Shown in pieces: positions 33,661-37,434 of a DNA stretch of 37,434 nucleotides (its first letter is position 1; each line of letters starts with the position of its first letter). The stretch is from contig WJME01000046.1 of assembly GCA_014728115.1 (NCBI GenBank), positions 1 through 37,434 of the forward strand, read 5' to 3'. The notes under the pieces are model-generated. The model ran no database searches, had not been told where the DNA came from, and saw nothing but the letters and a program-made list of their open reading frames with translations. A program made the position numbers and the translations under genes. The DNA comes from Candidatus Zhuqueibacterota bacterium. GTDB taxonomy: Bacteria; Zhuqueibacterota; Zhuqueibacteria; Residuimicrobiales; Oceaniaggregativiventaceae.

Positions 33661-34659
33661 ATGACACGCATTGCAATAATTGGTTATGGATTCATTGGTC
33701 AGGCACATGTACGCGCTCTCTCCCAGCTCGATGCCGAGTTGGCAGCAATCGTAGAGCCAGAGAAAGCCAAACGCGAAAAAGCCGAGAACGACATCAATGC
33801 ATTAAAAACAACATGGACCGGAGCAAAAAATGCTCACGCGGCTGCTGACCTGGAGACCATTTTACAAGATGACACCATTGATTGCATCAGCCTGTGCGTT
33901 CCCACTCCTTTGCATGCAGAGCTCACTGAAAAAGCAGTAAAAGCAGGAAAACACATTGTCTGTGAAAAACCCATGGCCCTGACATTGCAAGAGTGCGATC
34001 GTATGATCGAGGCGGCAAAGGCTCACGACAAAATGCTTTTTATTGCACAATGTATCCGCTTTTGGCCAGAGTACCGTCGCCTTAAATCAGCTATCGATCG
34101 CAACGAGTTCGGCGAACTGGTCAATCTGAGTATGCGGCGTATCGCTCCACCTCCCTCCTGGGCCTCTTGGTTTACCGAGGCCTCCCAGAGCGGTGGGGCT
34201 CTGTTTGATTTACATGTTCATGATGTGGACTTTATTCAATATGTGCTTGGAAAACCCAAAGCACTATTTTCACAAGGTATCTCGAACGAGTCCGGTGCCA
34301 TTACTTCAGTGTTTACACAATACCAATTTGATCGTTCCCTGATCTGCTCTGCTGAAGGGTCCTGGGCCTATCCCACCGCCTTTAAAATGACCTTTTCAGC
34401 TTTGTTTTCCCAGGGACTGCTGGAATATGATTCCAGCCGCGATCCTTCTTTGCTCCTATGGAAACCCGAACAATCCGACCCGATTGCCGTTAAAGTTGAA
34501 TCCAGTGATGGCTATATCGAGGAATTTAAATATTTCCTCTCTTGTTTGCAAAAGGGAGAACCCCTTACAGAAATGGAGCCATCGAGTGCCCGCACCAGTA
34601 TAGAGTTGGCGCTCGCAGAGATGAAATCTATACAATCGGGAAAATGTTATCAATTATGA
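33661..34659 (+). CDS. Gfo/Idh/MocA-family NAD(P)-dependent oxidoreductase
   Basis: A 332-residue cytoplasmic dehydrogenase. The Rossmann fold starts at residue 4 with the dinucleotide motif G8-x-G10-x-x-G13 (IAIIGYGFIGQAH). The conserved CEKPMAL is at 101-107 with the catalytic Lys103, and GGALFDLHVHDVDFI (about 178-192) carries the active-site Asp/His pair (D183, H187). Members oxidise or reduce sugar and inositol derivatives; the substrate here is unknown. AAGGAG precedes the start. Its stop overlaps the glycosyltransferase ATG by 4 bp, suggesting a joint role in making a nucleotide sugar or surface glycan. Confidence 0.9.
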   Translation: MTRIAIIGYGFIGQAHVRALSQLDAELAAIVEPEKAKREKAENDINALKTTWTGAKNAHAAADLETILQDDTIDCISLCVPTPLHAELTEKAVKAGKHIVCEKPMALTLQECDRMIEAAKAHDKMLFIAQCIRFWPEYRRLKSAIDRNEFGELVNLSMRRIAPPPSWASWFTEASQSGGALFDLHVHDVDFIQYVLGKPKALFSQGISNESGAITSVFTQYQFDRSLICSAEGSWAYPTAFKMTFSALFSQGLLEYDSSRDPSLLLWKPEQSDPIAVKVESSDGYIEEFKYFLSCLQKGEPLTEMEPSSARTSIELALAEMKSIQSGKCYQL

Positions 34660-35339
34660 GGCAATCCAGGGTGCATTTGCCATCTGAATGGATGCAAAAG
34701 AGTGTCAGTGTTATTTTGCCGGTTTTCAACCGCCGGCATTTGGTGCAAAGGGCCATTCATTCTCTTGTCGATCAAACCTTTCAGGATTGGGAAGTTTGGA
34801 TCATCGATGACGGCAGCACTGATGATGTCCATAAAGACCTGATCCCCTTTGTTATGCACGAACCAAGAGCTCGTTATATAAAACAAGCCAACCACAAACT
34901 TGCTGCTTGTCGAAACACCGGGATTCTCTGTGCGCAGGCCCGCTATGTCACGTTTTTGGATTCAGACGACGAATACCTCCCGACTCATCTCCAGGCACGT
35001 GTCAATTATATGAATGATCATCCTAGCGTGGATGTCATCCATGGGGGGGTCAAACTTGTGGGGCCAGAAGAGAGCCATTGGGTGCCTGATGCACGGAATG
35101 AGACAAAAATGATTCACTTGTCCGATTGTACAATCGGTGCAACCATTTTTGCCAAAAAACAGGTCCTGCTTGCAAGCGGCGGGTTTAGATTGCTTCCCTA
35201 TTCTGCCGAGTCAGAGCTTATGCCACGGCTGCAAGCGAGTTATCACGTGCACAAAGTTGATTTCCCGACGTATGTATATCATACCGGACTGGATGACAGC
35301 ATCTGTACTCATCGACATGCACAAAATCGATCCCACTAA
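34656..35339 (+). CDS. Family 2 (GT-A) glycosyltransferase
   Basis: A 227-residue protein starting at the ATG that overlaps the previous stop (ATGA). The GT2 fold is evident: VSVILPVFNRRHLVQRAIHS, then the nucleotide-binding IIDDGSTDD (about 48-56), RNTG (about 89), and the metal-binding D-x-D in FLDSDDEY (about 104-111). The family normally transfers a sugar from UDP/GDP donors to glycans or lipids. The protein is short (usual length about 250-330) but the catalytic core is complete up to the C-terminal acceptor region. Confidence 0.85.
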   Translation: MRQSRVHLPSEWMQKSVSVILPVFNRRHLVQRAIHSLVDQTFQDWEVWIIDDGSTDDVHKDLIPFVMHEPRARYIKQANHKLAACRNTGILCAQARYVTFLDSDDEYLPTHLQARVNYMNDHPSVDVIHGGVKLVGPEESHWVPDARNETKMIHLSDCTIGATIFAKKQVLLASGGFRLLPYSAESELMPRLQASYHVHKVDFPTYVYHTGLDDSICTHRHAQNRSH

Positions 35340-35355
35340 ACCTCCAGAGAATGCT

Positions 35356-37434
35356 ATGAAAAGGTTATTCGTCTGCCTGTTCCTCTGTTTCAGTGTGGTG
35401 TTATTTTTCAAGCCATCGGTTTGTTTCGCCGCAAATCCTTTCTTTTATTTTAATCAACGCATTCATTCAGAACTGGATTGGCGGGAGATTCATACCGAAC
35501 ATTTTCGTATTATCTACCATCAAAGACTTGAAAAGGTCGCCGGTAAAGCCGCAAGGGTGGCTGAAGCGAGCTATGAACCGATTTGTTCAAATCTCGACCA
35601 TTTTCCCAAAAAGAAAATTCCACTGTATATCTCCGATCAGGATGATATTGCCAATGGCTTTACAGTGGCTGACTGGTTCATCGCTGTTTGGGTGCATGTC
35701 AACAGCTATCTTGAATGGACCACAGGAACGGACAAATGGCTGCGCAAGGTGATCTCTCACGAGCTGGTGCACTATGTACACTTTGACGCCATTCGATCAT
35801 CGCTGGGATTCCTGGGGTTTGGTCTGTCAAATACGCCCCGGTGGTTTATTGAAGGCCTCGCTCAATATTATTCAGAGACCTGGAATGTAAAAAGGGGAGA
35901 TGCACTATTACGCACAGCAGTCATCAATGATGATCTCACCACACAAAGCAGACCCTGGCCTGATAATGGTCGTCTTGTCTATGCCCTGGGAAATTCAAGA
36001 GTGCGCTTTTTGGCCTCTGAATATGGGGACAGTTCGATTGTCAAGATTTTGCAGGAACGGGACAAATTCCTGTTTTTAGAAACCTATAGTTTTGCAAAGA
36101 ATTTCAGTAAAATCACTCCCCCCTCTGAATTCGAACATGATTGGCGTCGACATGTCAATGTCTATTTCAATACCCTTTATGGTCAGAAAGAACAATATGA
36201 TGAATTTAGTCGCAGCATCGATCTGCCGGTAAAATACATTTCGGCGTTTACCGTCTCACCCGACAGCCAGTGGCTGGCACTGGTCGGTCAGGTCAACTAT
36301 TTGGAACCGTTACAAAAACTGGTTCTCATTCGTAACGACAGTACCCGGCAGCAACGCACCTTGGTGCACGGCGGCGTCGGAGCCCAGATCGCTTTTTCAC
36401 CGGATAGCAGGCACATTGTTTATGACCGTCTCACCCGCGGAGAATTTGGTTCGATACAAAGAGAGTTGTTTGTGACCGATCTCGAAGGCAATAGCCGCCA
36501 TCTCACCCATGACCATACTGCCATGTACCCGGATTGGTCTCCGAATGGAGAAGAAATACTCTATGTCTCTGAATCTGATGGCTCTGCCAATCTCGTGCGT
36601 TATGCCTGGCCCGATGGCCCGGCCCAGGTCATGACCGGATTCACAGGCGATATTCAGCTCATGACCCCACGGTGGTCACCCGATGGAGAATCGATTGTGG
36701 CTGTCTTGTCAGATACCACGGGGCTGCGTAATTTAATACGATTCTTTAAAGATGGGTCCTGGCACCATGTCACTGCCGATTCTTTTGATAACCGGCTGCC
36801 CGTGTGGTCGCCGGATGGAGAATCCATCGTGTTTACCAGTTTTCGGTCTGGCAATGCCGACCTTTACCGAAAATCTCTGACCACAAACGATTCTCTCATC
36901 CTCATGACCGATACCGCGATGGGGGTCTCTTCCATGGCCTGGACCGGCGATTCTCTTTGGGCTGTGGTCAAAGATCGACGTGAATTCGATACGCTGATAA
37001 AAATGGATGCCTCCCGGCGAACGTTTCTCAATTCGGTGCGGGTGGATTCACAATTTTCCGCATGGACTCACAAACGCCCGCCTAATGGTCTGCCGCCCTT
37101 TGATGCGGACAAGATGCCAACGGTTTCATATAAAGGCCCCTTTACGTACCGATCGCTGAAAAATGTCGAACATCTGTATACGCTGCCGCTTCCCCTTTCT
37201 GTGGAAGATCATGCCGGACTTTTTGTCTCGAGTTTGTTTATGGAGCCTCTGGGAAAACATATCTGGAGTGGCGCAGGGTTTTTGGATGTCCAGAATTTCT
37301 CCAACAGTCGTGGCATGGTGGTATTACAAGATAACCGTTATCTTTCCCTGACCGCATTATTGTATGCATTGCCACAAAATGTGCAGATCTATGAAGGAAA
37401 AACACTCATAGAAGAGCAATTTGGCGCAACACTG
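35356..37434 (+). CDS. Secreted gluzincin metalloprotease with TolB-like propeller, 3' end outside window
   Basis: An open frame of 693 codons from ATG 35356 (AGAG 9 nt upstream) to the window edge. A signal peptide ends V-C-F-A-A (about residue 27). The peptidase domain carries H135-E-L-V-H139 (VISHELVHYVHFD) and the third zinc ligand Glu166 in WFIEGLAQYYSE, the gluzincin (MA clan) arrangement. From about residue 290 there are repeated FSPDSxxIxY / WSPDGExI blades (PD40 type), as in TolB-like propellers. The last segment (about 590 on) shows beta-strand-rich sequence that may begin an outer-membrane barrel. Related architectures are known in FCB genomes as putative surface peptidases. Confidence 0.85.
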   Translation, partial: MKRLFVCLFLCFSVVLFFKPSVCFAANPFFYFNQRIHSELDWREIHTEHFRIIYHQRLEKVAGKAARVAEASYEPICSNLDHFPKKKIPLYISDQDDIANGFTVADWFIAVWVHVNSYLEWTTGTDKWLRKVISHELVHYVHFDAIRSSLGFLGFGLSNTPRWFIEGLAQYYSETWNVKRGDALLRTAVINDDLTTQSRPWPDNGRLVYALGNSRVRFLASEYGDSSIVKILQERDKFLFLETYSFAKNFSKITPPSEFEHDWRRHVNVYFNTLYGQKEQYDEFSRSIDLPVKYISAFTVSPDSQWLALVGQVNYLEPLQKLVLIRNDSTRQQRTLVHGGVGAQIAFSPDSRHIVYDRLTRGEFGSIQRELFVTDLEGNSRHLTHDHTAMYPDWSPNGEEILYVSESDGSANLVRYAWPDGPAQVMTGFTGDIQLMTPRWSPDGESIVAVLSDTTGLRNLIRFFKDGSWHHVTADSFDNRLPVWSPDGESIVFTSFRSGNADLYRKSLTTNDSLILMTDTAMGVSSMAWTGDSLWAVVKDRREFDTLIKMDASRRTFLNSVRVDSQFSAWTHKRPPNGLPPFDADKMPTVSYKGPFTYRSLKNVEHLYTLPLPLSVEDHAGLFVSSLFMEPLGKHIWSGAGFLDVQNFSNSRGMVVLQDNRYLSLTALLYALPQNVQIYEGKTLIEEQFGATL

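Overview
The window looks like chromosomal DNA from an uncultured Gram-negative bacterium of the FCB superphylum (Calditrichota, KSB1 or Ignavibacteriota-like). The phylum assignment is inference. The main evidence is five large exported proteins that end in the same type IX secretion-style C-terminal domain (Y/H-P-N-P-F-N followed by a FlgD-like fold). TonB-dependent receptors paired with DUF4249-like lipoproteins and lipobox proteins add support. Ribosome binding sites of the GGAGG type are clear for many genes.

Layout. (1) 1-3200, minus strand: an RND efflux operon reading tetR > tolC > periplasmic adaptor; the pump itself should lie beyond position 1. (2) 3500-7750: an AT-rich accessory island holding an XRE regulator with a truncated ImmA/IrrE partner, a 114-bp IS21-like non-autonomous element with 5-bp target duplications, a Panacea-domain antitoxin with a MazF/PemK-like toxin that looks frameshifted, a one-helix membrane protein, an FRG-domain protein, and a lipoprotein gene broken by an in-frame TAG. 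(3) 8137-14766, plus strand: an aldo/keto reductase with a ferredoxin tail, then two large secreted proteins, one with LVIVD-type propeller repeats and one with a lectin-like domain, PKD, cohesin, dockerin and a second cohesin. (4) 14824-19655, minus strand: one intact lipoprotein/TonB-receptor pair followed by decayed relics of further copies. (5) 19700-21040: gene fragments and a VapBC pair with a truncated toxin. (6) 21218-31741, minus strand: two VIT-VWA secreted proteins, preceded by a tight five-gene operon (lipoprotein, sigma-54 activator, Ser/Thr kinase with PEGA domains, kelch secreted protein, DUF5683-like membrane protein). (7) 32028-37434: a degenerate phosphopantetheinyl-transferase-like protein, a cysteine-type CcmE, a small membrane protein, a Gfo/Idh/MocA oxidoreductase overlapping a family 2 glycosyltransferase, and the start of a metalloprotease/TolB-propeller protein running off the window.

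Two themes stand out. The first is the density of broken genes: at least seven loci between 3.9 and 21 kb are interrupted or truncated, next to mobile-element and toxin-antitoxin signatures. The second is the 21-32 kb block, where a putative transcriptional activator, a kinase with periplasmic PEGA domains and a set of cell-surface proteins are co-encoded. It is the best candidate here for an undescribed envelope-signalling system. Several genes have no usable start or stop inside the window (the two edge genes) or use GTG/TTG starts; these were placed by hand translation.
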